Assembly (NCBI GenBank): GCA_947178115.1
Contig: CAMWXF010000169.1
Location: 1 to 5,071 of the forward strand
DNA length: 5,071 bases
Origin: an uncultured Lachnospiraceae bacterium
GTDB lineage: Bacteria; Bacillota; Clostridia; Lachnospirales; Lachnospiraceae
Reading direction: 5' to 3'
The notes under the pieces are model-generated. The model did not search any database. It was not told where the DNA came from and saw only the letters and a list, made by a program, of their open reading frames with translations. The position numbers and the translations under genes are program-made. Positions 1 through 5,071 of the stretch are shown here, in pieces; position 1 is the first letter of the stretch, and each line of letters starts with the position of its first letter.

Positions 1-771
1 AGGCAGATCGGCATCTTTATGATTGTGGCCCAGACAGTGATGCATTTTGCTGCGAATGGACAGTATGAGAAGTATATGAAAATAATAGCGGGTGTTATAG
101 TACTTCTGCTGTTTATCCGTCCGTTTATTTCGGTTTCTGACGGACAGGTGATGAAATGGCAGGAGGAAATTGCTCATATAATGGAACAAATTGAGGCACA
201 GAGCGGGGATTTCGGTAATATGGCGTATGAGGGCGGGGCGACGGAGGCGCTGGTAATCCGGCAGATCGAGGAGGAAATCACCCGTCGGCTGAATGAGGCG
301 GCGGTCGGTTACGGATGCCGTGTTGTGAAGACGAACATAGAGCTGACCGGACAGGAGAAGGGTGATTCCGTTATCGGTGAGGCGGGTGCGGGAGAATATG
401 TTTTCGATCGTGTGCGGGTCACGGTACGAGATCAGTCGGGATCGGGAGAAAGGCAGGCGGAACAGTCCGAAACAGGTGTGGACCGGATGGCACAAACGGA
501 GCAGTCGGCGGAAGGGATAAAGCAGCCGGGGGAATCGGAAGGAAAATGGAGTCGGGAGAATGACGGGGAAAGTATGGCGGCGAAAGATGAGGCAGACAGA
601 ATACGAATCGGGGAGATTACTGTGAAGGTCGGTGCGGAAACCGGCACGGAGCAGGCGACAGACGGGTGGGGTGAAGCGGCAGAAAACATGCAGGAACTGA
701 AGCGGATTTTTGCGCAGACATTAGGAATAACCGAAGACAGAGTGGAGGTGGTATGTCTTGGAGGATGGTAA
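1..771 (+). CDS. spoIIIAF: Stage III sporulation protein AF, 5'-truncated by window edge
   Basis: Mother-cell membrane protein of the SpoIIIA complex, which with forespore SpoIIQ forms the channel needed for late forespore gene expression. The reading frame is open from base 1, so the real start lies upstream. The first ATG, at 19, would cut into the first membrane helix and is unlikely to be the start. Visible parts are the end of helix 1 (about 1-60), a loop with the family-like sequence NGQYEKYMK (about 52-81), and helix 2, IIAGVIVLLLFIRPF (about 82-126). An amphipathic helix and a soluble domain follow. The soluble domain has strands near 301-430 and 595-630 and a final helix-strand element (ELKRIFAQTLGITEDRVEVV) near 694-753. 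A hydrophilic linker at 430-597 interrupts it. At over 256 residues it is longer than the B. subtilis protein (about 206), mainly because of that linker. The identification rests on the two-helix architecture plus AG and AH immediately downstream. The gene overlaps spoIIIAG by 14 bases, which suggests translational coupling. Confidence 0.9.
   Translation, partial: RQIGIFMIVAQTVMHFAANGQYEKYMKIIAGVIVLLLFIRPFISVSDGQVMKWQEEIAHIMEQIEAQSGDFGNMAYEGGATEALVIRQIEEEITRRLNEAAVGYGCRVVKTNIELTGQEKGDSVIGEAGAGEYVFDRVRVTVRDQSGSGERQAEQSETGVDRMAQTEQSAEGIKQPGESEGKWSRENDGESMAAKDEADRIRIGEITVKVGAETGTEQATDGWGEAAENMQELKRIFAQTLGITEDRVEVVCLGGW
744..751 (+). promoter_or_regulatory. Ribosome binding site setting the TTG start of spoIIIAG
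   Basis: GGAGGTGG lies six bases before the TTG at 758 and inside the end of spoIIIAF. No in-frame ATG lies nearby, and the ATG at 753 is in another frame. The strength and spacing of this site support TTG as the start codon. Confidence 0.75.
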
Positions 772-1390
772 GAAGCTGATCGAGAAACTGACAGGCGGTA
801 AGAAGCTCAGAAAGGATCAATGTCTGATCATCATTCTGACAGGAATACTTCTCTGTGTAATCGCAATTCCGTCACAGCCAAGAAATACAAAGTCCGATAT
901 AACGGACATAACAGGTGGTAAAATCGGAAATCATACCGTTGCAGATGAGACGGAGTCAGTAGTTCAGGACGAAAGCGATGCAGATTCCTATGCGGGATAT
1001 TGGGAAAACAGACTGGAGGAAACGCTCAGATATGTGGATGGAGTCGGTAAAGTTAAGGTTCTGATTACATTGAGGGAATCAGAACATAAGATTGTCGAGA
1101 AGGACGGACCGGAGAATTATTCCAATACGGAGGAGACTGATGCAGCAGGCGGAAGACGCACGGTAGGAGAGAGTAGGATCGAAAAGAGCACAATCTATAC
1201 GACGGACGCAAGCGGGCAGAACATACCTTATGTGATTATGACGATACCGCCCGCAGTGGAGGGAGTTGTGGTGATTGCGCAGGGTGCGGGATCACAAAGT
1301 GTACAAGAAAATATAATCGGGGCAATTCAGGTATTATTTGATATCGATGCGAATAAGATAAAAATAGTAAAGATGATAAATAATCAGTGA
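758..1390 (+). CDS. spoIIIAG: Stage III sporulation protein AG
   Basis: Component of the SpoIIIA-SpoIIQ intercellular channel. In B. subtilis, AG is known to form a large homo-oligomeric ring in the space between the mother-cell and forespore membranes. The 210-residue product has a short basic N-terminus and one membrane helix at about residues 21-38 (CLIIILTGILLCVIAI). A polar linker covers about 40-75, followed by a ring-building domain. That domain is split as in the family: a first half at about 77-108 (ENRLEETLRYVDGVGKVKVL), a polar insertion at about 109-158, and a second half at about 160-207 containing VEGVVVIAQGAG and the final helix and strand. The TTG start is chosen from the GGAGGTGG site six bases upstream. 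It overlaps spoIIIAF by 14 bases and ends 15 bases before spoIIIAH, so the genes are co-transcribed. The operon promoter, expected to be sigma-E dependent by family knowledge, lies outside the window. Length is close to B. subtilis SpoIIIAG (about 229). Confidence 0.95.
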   Translation: MEDGKKLIEKLTGGKKLRKDQCLIIILTGILLCVIAIPSQPRNTKSDITDITGGKIGNHTVADETESVVQDESDADSYAGYWENRLEETLRYVDGVGKVKVLITLRESEHKIVEKDGPENYSNTEETDAAGGRRTVGESRIEKSTIYTTDASGQNIPYVIMTIPPAVEGVVVIAQGAGSQSVQENIIGAIQVLFDIDANKIKIVKMINNQ

Positions 1391-1393
1391 AAA

Positions 1394-1399
1394 GGGGAG
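1394..1399 (+). promoter_or_regulatory. Ribosome binding site setting the TTG start of spoIIIAH
   Basis: GGGGAG lies six bases before the TTG at 1406. The alternative in-frame ATG at 1415 would be 15 bases away, too far for good initiation, so TTG is preferred. The protein would differ by only three residues. Confidence 0.65.
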
Positions 1400-1405
1400 A
1401 AGAAA

Positions 1406-2122
1406 TTGAAAAATATGATCAAAAAGAACCAGATGATGATCACGGCGCTGGCAATCATGATCGCCGTAGCAGGCTACCTGAATTTTGCAGGCACAAAAGT
1501 AACGGACGAGGAGATTATGTCCGTCAATGGGGAAATCGCCACTGACGACATGGGTAATCTGGCACTTGGAAGCGATGAATCTGACTATGCGGCTTTTACC
1601 GATTTGTCAGAGGAAGATATTGAACAGGCTTCGGGCGAGATCAAGAGTCTGGATATGGACGTAACGATGGCGGAGAACGGCGGTGTGGATGAGGAACTTG
1701 CGGAGGCACTGGCAGAAGAACAGATGAAAGATGTTCCCGGGGAAGCAGTGTTCACTTCTTCCGGTACGGTGTCCGGATTGTCAGGTGCGAAATTGCAGAA
1801 AGAGCAGACCCGTGCGCAGAATAAGGAAACGCTTTTAGAGATCATCAACAATGCCAATATCAGCGAGACGCAGAAACAGGATGCGGTGAACAGCATGATC
1901 TCCATGACGGATGTGGCGGAGAAGGAGACTGCGGCAGAGATTCTCCTGGAGGCGAAAGGATTTGATGATGCTATTGTCAGCATAGACGGTGACAGTGTGG
2001 ATGTGGTGGTCAATACGGCAGAACTGACAGAGGCACAGCGGGCACAGATCGAAGATATTGTAATCCGCAAGACAGGGGTCAGCGCAGAATCTGTGGTAAT
2101 CAGTACCGTAAACTCAAATTAA
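1406..2122 (+). CDS. spoIIIAH: Stage III sporulation protein AH
   Basis: Mother-cell component of the SpoIIIA-SpoIIQ channel. In characterised sporeformers its extracellular domain binds SpoIIQ across the intermembrane space and resembles the FliF/YscJ ring-forming family of flagellar and type III secretion rings. The 238-residue product has a basic N-terminus (MKNMIKKNQ) and one membrane helix at about residues 10-28. A long acidic linker covers about 31-128. A helix starts near 130, and the conserved C-terminal domain covers about 140-234, with ETLLEIINNANISETQKQDA, the AAEILLEAKGF helix, and two strand segments around DSVDVVVNTAELT and ESVVIS. B. subtilis SpoIIIAH is about 218 residues, so this is normal to slightly long. 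It is the last gene of the spoIIIA operon and ends with TAA. No hairpin with a U-tract follows it directly, so read-through into deoB is possible. The TTG start is chosen on ribosome-site spacing. Confidence 0.95.
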   Translation: MKNMIKKNQMMITALAIMIAVAGYLNFAGTKVTDEEIMSVNGEIATDDMGNLALGSDESDYAAFTDLSEEDIEQASGEIKSLDMDVTMAENGGVDEELAEALAEEQMKDVPGEAVFTSSGTVSGLSGAKLQKEQTRAQNKETLLEIINNANISETQKQDAVNSMISMTDVAEKETAAEILLEAKGFDDAIVSIDGDSVDVVVNTAELTEAQRAQIEDIVIRKTGVSAESVVISTVNSN

Positions 2123-2142
2123 GTGCACGATCGGGAAATATA

Positions 2143-2151
2143 TGGTATACT
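2143..2151 (+). promoter_or_regulatory. Probable promoter for deoB-prfC (extended -10)
   Basis: TGGTATACT matches an extended -10 element (TGn plus TATACT, five of six bases to TATAAT) on the coding strand. The -35 region, around 2123-2129, is weak: GTGCAC or an adjacent register matches TTGACA poorly, which is tolerated in extended -10 promoters. The predicted transcript start is near 2158, giving a leader of about 34 bases before the deoB ATG. The assignment is by pattern only. It implies that deoB can be expressed independently of the sporulation operon upstream. Confidence 0.5.
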
Positions 2152-2173
2152 ATACGCGCATATTTTAAAATAC

Positions 2174-2178
2174 GGAGG
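2174..2178 (+). promoter_or_regulatory. Ribosome binding site for deoB
   Basis: GGAGG lies 13 bases before the ATG at 2192. The spacing is on the long side, but this is the only strong site, and that ATG gives the conserved family N-terminus. A GTG at 2123, in the same frame, is not used because it has no matching site and adds a non-family extension. Confidence 0.6.
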
Positions 2179-2191
2179 CAGAGAACTGAGA

Positions 2192-3343
2192 ATGAAAAGA
2201 GTTTTTTTGATCGTACTGGATAGCTTCGGGATCGGAGAGATGGAGGACGCCGCCGAGTATGGTGATAAGGGTACCAACACACTTCGTTCCGTCGCTTCCA
2301 GTTCGAAGTTTGATATGCCCAATATGGGTGCGATGGGGCTTTTTAACATTGACGGAGTAGAATGCCTTGACAAAGTGCCGTCGCCGACGGCCAGGATTGC
2401 ACGTATGAGAGAGGCTTCAAAGGGCAAAGATACTACCATAGGACATTGGGAGATTGCGGGTGTTTTGTCGAAGCAGCCACTGCCCACTTATCCGAACGGA
2501 TTCCCGGAGGAAGTGTTAGATAAGTTCAGTGCGGCTGTAGGCAGAGGAGTGCTGTGCAACAAACCATATTCCGGAACTGAGGTAATCAAGGATTACGGAG
2601 ACGAGCATATAAGCAGCGGCAAACTGATTGTCTATACATCGGCGGACAGTGTATTTCAGATCGCAGCGCATGAGGATGTTGTTCCGGTGGAGACTCTTTA
2701 TGAATATTGTAAGATCGCCAGAGGGATCCTGCAGGGCAGACATGGCGTGGGCCGGGTAATTGCAAGACCTTTTATCGGTACGAGCGGTAACTACACCAGA
2801 ACCTCCGGGAGGCATGATTTTTCGCTGGAGCCTCCGGCAGTCACTATGCTGGACCAACTGAAAGCGGCGGGGAAGGATGTGATCTCTGTCGGTAAGATCA
2901 AAGATATCTTTGCGGGCAAGGGAATCACGGAGTATGTATATACCAAGGGCAATGCAGAGGGTATCGAGAGAACGATTGCGTATATGAAACGGGATTTTGA
3001 AGGCCTGTGTTTCATTAATCTGGTGGATTATGATATGCTGTACGGTCACCGGAATGATATAGACGGATATGCCGCGGCACTTACTTATTTTGACAATAAA
3101 CTGCCGGAATTGCTGGAGTTATTACGGGATGAGGATATTCTGATGATCACGGCGGATCACGGATGTGATCCGGGCTATACGATATCGACGGATCATTCCA
3201 GAGAACATACGCCTTTTATTATGTACGGGCGAAGTGTGACGCCTATGAATCTCGGTACGAGAGATACTTTTGCGGATATCGGGGCAACAGTACTTGATTA
3301 TTTCGGTATACAGCCGGAGTTTGCCGGCAAATCTATGTTATAA
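2192..3343 (+). CDS. deoB: Phosphopentomutase
   Basis: Manganese-dependent cytosolic enzyme of the alkaline phosphatase superfamily. It interconverts ribose 1-phosphate and ribose 5-phosphate, and the deoxyribose forms, linking nucleoside salvage and breakdown to the pentose phosphate pool. The 383-residue product starts with the typical MKRVFLIVLDSFGIGEMEDA. By alignment from memory with B. cereus phosphopentomutase, the metal and phosphate site is complete: D10, phosphate-acceptor T81 in GKDTTIGHWE, D281 and H286 in VDYDMLYGH, D322 and H323 in TADHG, and H335 in TDHSRE. The cap domain (about residues 95-215) keeps NKPYSGTE, IVYTSADSV, RVIARPFIG and TRTSGRHDF, which are family signatures. 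It is therefore expected to be active. Length is normal (B. cereus about 394). The ATG at 2192 is chosen because it begins the conserved first strand. The gene is followed after 18 bases by prfC and is probably co-transcribed with it from the promoter near 2143. Confidence 0.97.
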   Translation: MKRVFLIVLDSFGIGEMEDAAEYGDKGTNTLRSVASSSKFDMPNMGAMGLFNIDGVECLDKVPSPTARIARMREASKGKDTTIGHWEIAGVLSKQPLPTYPNGFPEEVLDKFSAAVGRGVLCNKPYSGTEVIKDYGDEHISSGKLIVYTSADSVFQIAAHEDVVPVETLYEYCKIARGILQGRHGVGRVIARPFIGTSGNYTRTSGRHDFSLEPPAVTMLDQLKAAGKDVISVGKIKDIFAGKGITEYVYTKGNAEGIERTIAYMKRDFEGLCFINLVDYDMLYGHRNDIDGYAAALTYFDNKLPELLELLRDEDILMITADHGCDPGYTISTDHSREHTPFIMYGRSVTPMNLGTRDTFADIGATVLDYFGIQPEFAGKSML

Positions 3344-3348
3344 GATCT

Positions 3349-3354
3349 GGAGGA
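3349..3354 (+). promoter_or_regulatory. Ribosome binding site setting the GTG start of prfC
   Basis: GGAGGA lies seven bases before the GTG at 3362, inside the 18-base gap after deoB. It fixes the non-ATG start, which also gives the expected short N-terminal lead before the conserved KRRTFAIISHPDAGKT. Confidence 0.8.
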
Positions 3355-3361
3355 AGAAAAC

Positions 3362-4954
3362 GTGGGCAATTACGCGGACGAGATAAACAAAAGAAGAACC
3401 TTTGCGATTATATCGCATCCGGATGCGGGTAAGACGACTCTGACCGAGAAGTTCCTGTTATATGGCGGGGCGATCAATCTGGCGGGCAGCGTAAAGGGAA
3501 AGGCAACCGCCAGACATGCGGTTTCCGACTGGATGGAGATCGAGAAGGAGAGAGGTATTTCCGTCACTTCGTCGGTGCTGCAGTTCGAATACGATGGATT
3601 CTGTATCAATATTCTGGACACACCGGGACATCAGGACTTCTCAGAAGACACTTACAGGACATTGATGGCGGCGGATTCCGCAGTCATGGTTATCGATGCT
3701 TCTAAGGGTGTGGAAGCGCAGACACGAAAACTGTTCAAGGTGTGCGTCATGCGTCATATTCCGATTTTTACTTTTATCAATAAGATGGATCGCGACGCCA
3801 ACGATACGTTCACTCTATTGGACGAGATCGAGAAGGAATTGGGAATCGCCACATGTCCGATTAACTGGCCGATTGGTTCCGGTAAGAGCTTCAAGGGTGT
3901 CTATGAGCGTGAGAGTAAATGTGTCATCACTTATTCGGACACGGAGAAGGGAACGAAAGAGGGACATGCTACCAGAATCCCGATTGGGGAGGAGACTGTA
4001 CTGACGGAGCATATCGGGGAGGAATATAAGGCGCAATTGTTTGACGAGATAGAGCTTCTTGACGGCGCCAGCGCGGAGTATGATTTGGAGCGGATACAGG
4101 CAGGAGATCTGACGCCGGTATTCTTCGGATCGGCGCTTACAAATTTCGGTGTGGAGATTTTCCTGAAGCATTTCCTGGCGATGACGACAACACCCCTTCC
4201 CCGTAAGGCGGACATTGGGCTGATTGATCCGGTGGAACATGACTTTTCCGCATTTGTCTTTAAGATACAGGCAAATATGAATAAGGCGCACCGCGACAGG
4301 GTGGCATTTATGCGCATTTGCTCCGGCAGATTCGATGCAGGCGCTGAAGTAAAGCATGTGCAGGGCGGTAAGGTCATGCGTCTGTCGCAGCCGCAGCAGA
4401 TCATGGCGGACGAGCGTAAGATATTGAATGAGGCGTATGCCGGAGATATTATCGGTGTATTTGATCCGGGTATTTTTTCGATCGGTGATACTATCTGTAT
4501 GCCAAAGGAGCAGTTTGAGTATGAGGGTATCCCGACTTTTGCACCGGAGCACTTCGCAAGGGTGCGACAGATCGACACGATGAAGAGAAAACAGTTCGTG
4601 AAGGGAATCACACAGATCGCGCAGGAAGGTGCCATTCAGATATTTCAGGAATATAATACAGGTATGGAAGAGATTATTGTCGGCGTGGTCGGTGTGCTGC
4701 AGTTCGACGTACTGAAGTATCGCCTGGAGAATGAGTATAATGTGGAAATTAAGCTTGAGAATCTTCCTTACGAACACATCCGCTGGATAGAAAATAAGGA
4801 GATTGATCTTGACAAGCTGACAGGCACCTCTGATATGAAGAAGATCAAGGATTTGAAGGGTAATCCGCTGCTGCTGTTTATCAACCAGTGGAGCATCGGT
4901 ATGACCATAGAGCGGAATGACGGCTTGGAATTGTCTGAATTTGGAAGAAACTAA
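3362..4954 (+). CDS. prfC: Peptide chain release factor 3 (RF3)
   Basis: Cytosolic translational GTPase that removes release factors RF1 and RF2 from the ribosome after peptide release. It is an auxiliary termination factor, absent from some bacteria. At 530 residues it matches E. coli RF3 (529). GTPase motifs are intact: P-loop SHPDAGKT at residues 18-25, switch I with EKERGISVTSS at about 61-71, DTPGHQDFSEDTYRTL from 86 with the catalytic-type H90, NKMD at 140-143, and the G5 element GSA at 256-258. Domain II follows at about 293-380 (FVFKIQANMNKAHRDRVAFM), then the RF3-type C-terminal domain (FQEYNTGMEEIIVGVVGVLQ and LPYEHIRWI). The HRDR and RF3-specific C-terminal features separate it from EF-G and from ribosomal-protection tetracycline resistance proteins. 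The GTG start is supported by GGAGGA seven bases upstream and by family alignment. It lies 18 bases after deoB with no terminator between, so the two are likely one transcript. Confidence 0.97.
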   Translation: MGNYADEINKRRTFAIISHPDAGKTTLTEKFLLYGGAINLAGSVKGKATARHAVSDWMEIEKERGISVTSSVLQFEYDGFCINILDTPGHQDFSEDTYRTLMAADSAVMVIDASKGVEAQTRKLFKVCVMRHIPIFTFINKMDRDANDTFTLLDEIEKELGIATCPINWPIGSGKSFKGVYERESKCVITYSDTEKGTKEGHATRIPIGEETVLTEHIGEEYKAQLFDEIELLDGASAEYDLERIQAGDLTPVFFGSALTNFGVEIFLKHFLAMTTTPLPRKADIGLIDPVEHDFSAFVFKIQANMNKAHRDRVAFMRICSGRFDAGAEVKHVQGGKVMRLSQPQQIMADERKILNEAYAGDIIGVFDPGIFSIGDTICMPKEQFEYEGIPTFAPEHFARVRQIDTMKRKQFVKGITQIAQEGAIQIFQEYNTGMEEIIVGVVGVLQFDVLKYRLENEYNVEIKLENLPYEHIRWIENKEIDLDKLTGTSDMKKIKDLKGNPLLLFINQWSIGMTIERNDGLELSEFGRN

Positions 4955-4969
4955 CAGTATGGGGAATTT

Positions 4970-5013
4970 CGAGTCCGCGAAACGGATCTCGCAATCGAGC
5001 CTACTCGATTTGC
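4970..5013 (+). repeat. Two adjacent hairpins downstream of prfC
   Basis: The first hairpin pairs CGAGTCCG (4970-4977) with CGGA and CTCG (4983-4986, 4988-4991) around the loop CGAAA, with one bulged T. The second pairs AATCGAG (4993-4999) perfectly with CTCGATT (5004-5010) around CCTA, and can extend by GC/GC (4991-4992 with 5012-5013) past a bulged T. The two arms share the CGAG/CTCG core, so the inner arms could also pair with each other (CTCG 4988-4991 with CGAG 4996-4999). A run of Ts is lacking after either stem, so neither is a convincing intrinsic terminator. They may be a dispersed palindromic repeat, a weak terminator, an mRNA 3'-end stabiliser or a leader of the next gene; the sequence alone does not decide. 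Confidence 0.6.
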
Positions 5014-5024
5014 TCTGTGATGAT

Positions 5025-5032
5025 GAGGGTGA
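5025..5032 (+). promoter_or_regulatory. Ribosome binding site for the gene at the window end
   Basis: GAGGGTGA resembles the anti-16S target AGGAGGTGA. The GAGGG core ends eight bases before the ATG at 5038. Several in-frame ATG or GTG codons precede it (5017, 5020, 5023, 5029, 5032), but the ATG at 5038 has the best spacing. Confidence 0.5.
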
Positions 5033-5037
5033 TGCAT

Positions 5038-5071
5038 ATGAAGAGAACAGGTATATTATTGACGGGTATGT
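5038..5071 (+). CDS. Start of a further gene, cut by window end
   Basis: Only eleven codons are visible, reading MKRTGILLTGM. A basic start followed by a hydrophobic run would fit the beginning of a signal peptide or a membrane-anchored protein, but it equally fits the first strand of a soluble protein. The call rests on the well-placed ribosome site at 5025-5032 and the same-strand position after prfC. It starts 84 bases after the prfC stop. No function can be assigned. A competing reading frame, open from the ATG at 4959, also crosses this region. Confidence 0.45.
   Translation, partial: MKRTGILLTGM

Noticed and set aside
19..21. ATG at 19 as the start of spoIIIAF
   Set aside because: The frame is open to base 1, and this ATG falls within the first membrane helix. 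No ribosome site can be judged because the upstream sequence is missing.
175..182. CATATAAT inside spoIIIAF as a sigma-E-like -10 for an internal promoter
   Set aside because: It resembles the -10 element, but no matching -35 is seen at the expected distance, so it is not supported.
1585..2070. Open frame of 161 codons on the - strand rich in Ser and Ala
   Set aside because: It is antisense to spoIIIAH. The serine richness simply mirrors the acidic and alanine codons of the sense strand.
2146..2156. GTATACTATAC-type inverted repeat as a terminator after spoIIIAH
   Set aside because: The arms would leave a loop too small to form, there is no GC-rich stem and no following T-run. The sequence is better read as part of the promoter.
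2123..2191. Extension of deoB to an upstream GTG at 2123
   Set aside because: It would add 23 residues before the conserved family N-terminus, would begin inside the promoter region and has no well-placed ribosome site.
2516..3049. Open frame of 177 codons on the - strand
   Set aside because: It is antisense to the conserved middle of deoB, with no recognisable motif.
3696..4004. Second + strand frame of 102 codons inside prfC
   Set aside because: It is arginine-rich, out of frame within the intact GTPase domain and shows no homology-like pattern.
3815..4777. Open frame of 320 codons on the - strand
   Set aside because: It lies wholly inside prfC, whose protein matches RF3 from end to end. 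The antisense product is rich in Leu, His, Arg and Cys with no recognisable domain. The overlapping 234-codon frame at 3931-4635 is the same kind of shadow.

Overview
The window looks like chromosomal DNA from a spore-forming anaerobic Firmicute of the Clostridia class, probably in or near the Lachnospiraceae. Three things suggest this: the distal end of a spoIIIA sporulation operon, strong AGGAGG-type ribosome binding sites with TTG and GTG starts, and a clostridial-type extended -10 promoter. The assignment rests on gene content and sequence style read by eye; no database search was made. All genes that can be called with confidence lie on the + strand.

Bases 1-2122 hold the last three genes of the spoIIIA operon: spoIIIAF (5' end cut off by the window edge), spoIIIAG and spoIIIAH. 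They are tightly packed (14-base overlap, then a 15-base gap). Their products form part of the SpoIIIA-SpoIIQ channel that links mother cell and engulfed forespore. AG and AH each show one N-terminal membrane helix and a C-terminal ring-building (FliF/YscJ-like) domain. AF shows two N-terminal helices and a similar soluble domain, here interrupted by a long hydrophilic linker.

Bases 2123-2191 are a short intergenic gap with a probable vegetative promoter. Bases 2192-3343 encode phosphopentomutase (deoB) with all expected metal and phosphate-acceptor residues. After 18 bases comes prfC (3362-4954), a full-length peptide chain release factor 3 with intact GTPase motifs. deoB and prfC probably form a transcription unit of housekeeping genes separate from, but directly behind, the sporulation operon.

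Bases 4955-5037 contain two adjacent hairpins without a convincing U-tract. They are followed by a good ribosome binding site and the first eleven codons of a further gene that runs off the window. I found no CRISPR array, insertion sequence, tRNA, rRNA, phage gene or defence system. The window is mostly ordinary. The points most worth a second look are the tandem hairpins after prfC, the linker splitting the SpoIIIAF domain, and the placement of deoB-prfC directly behind spoIIIAH.
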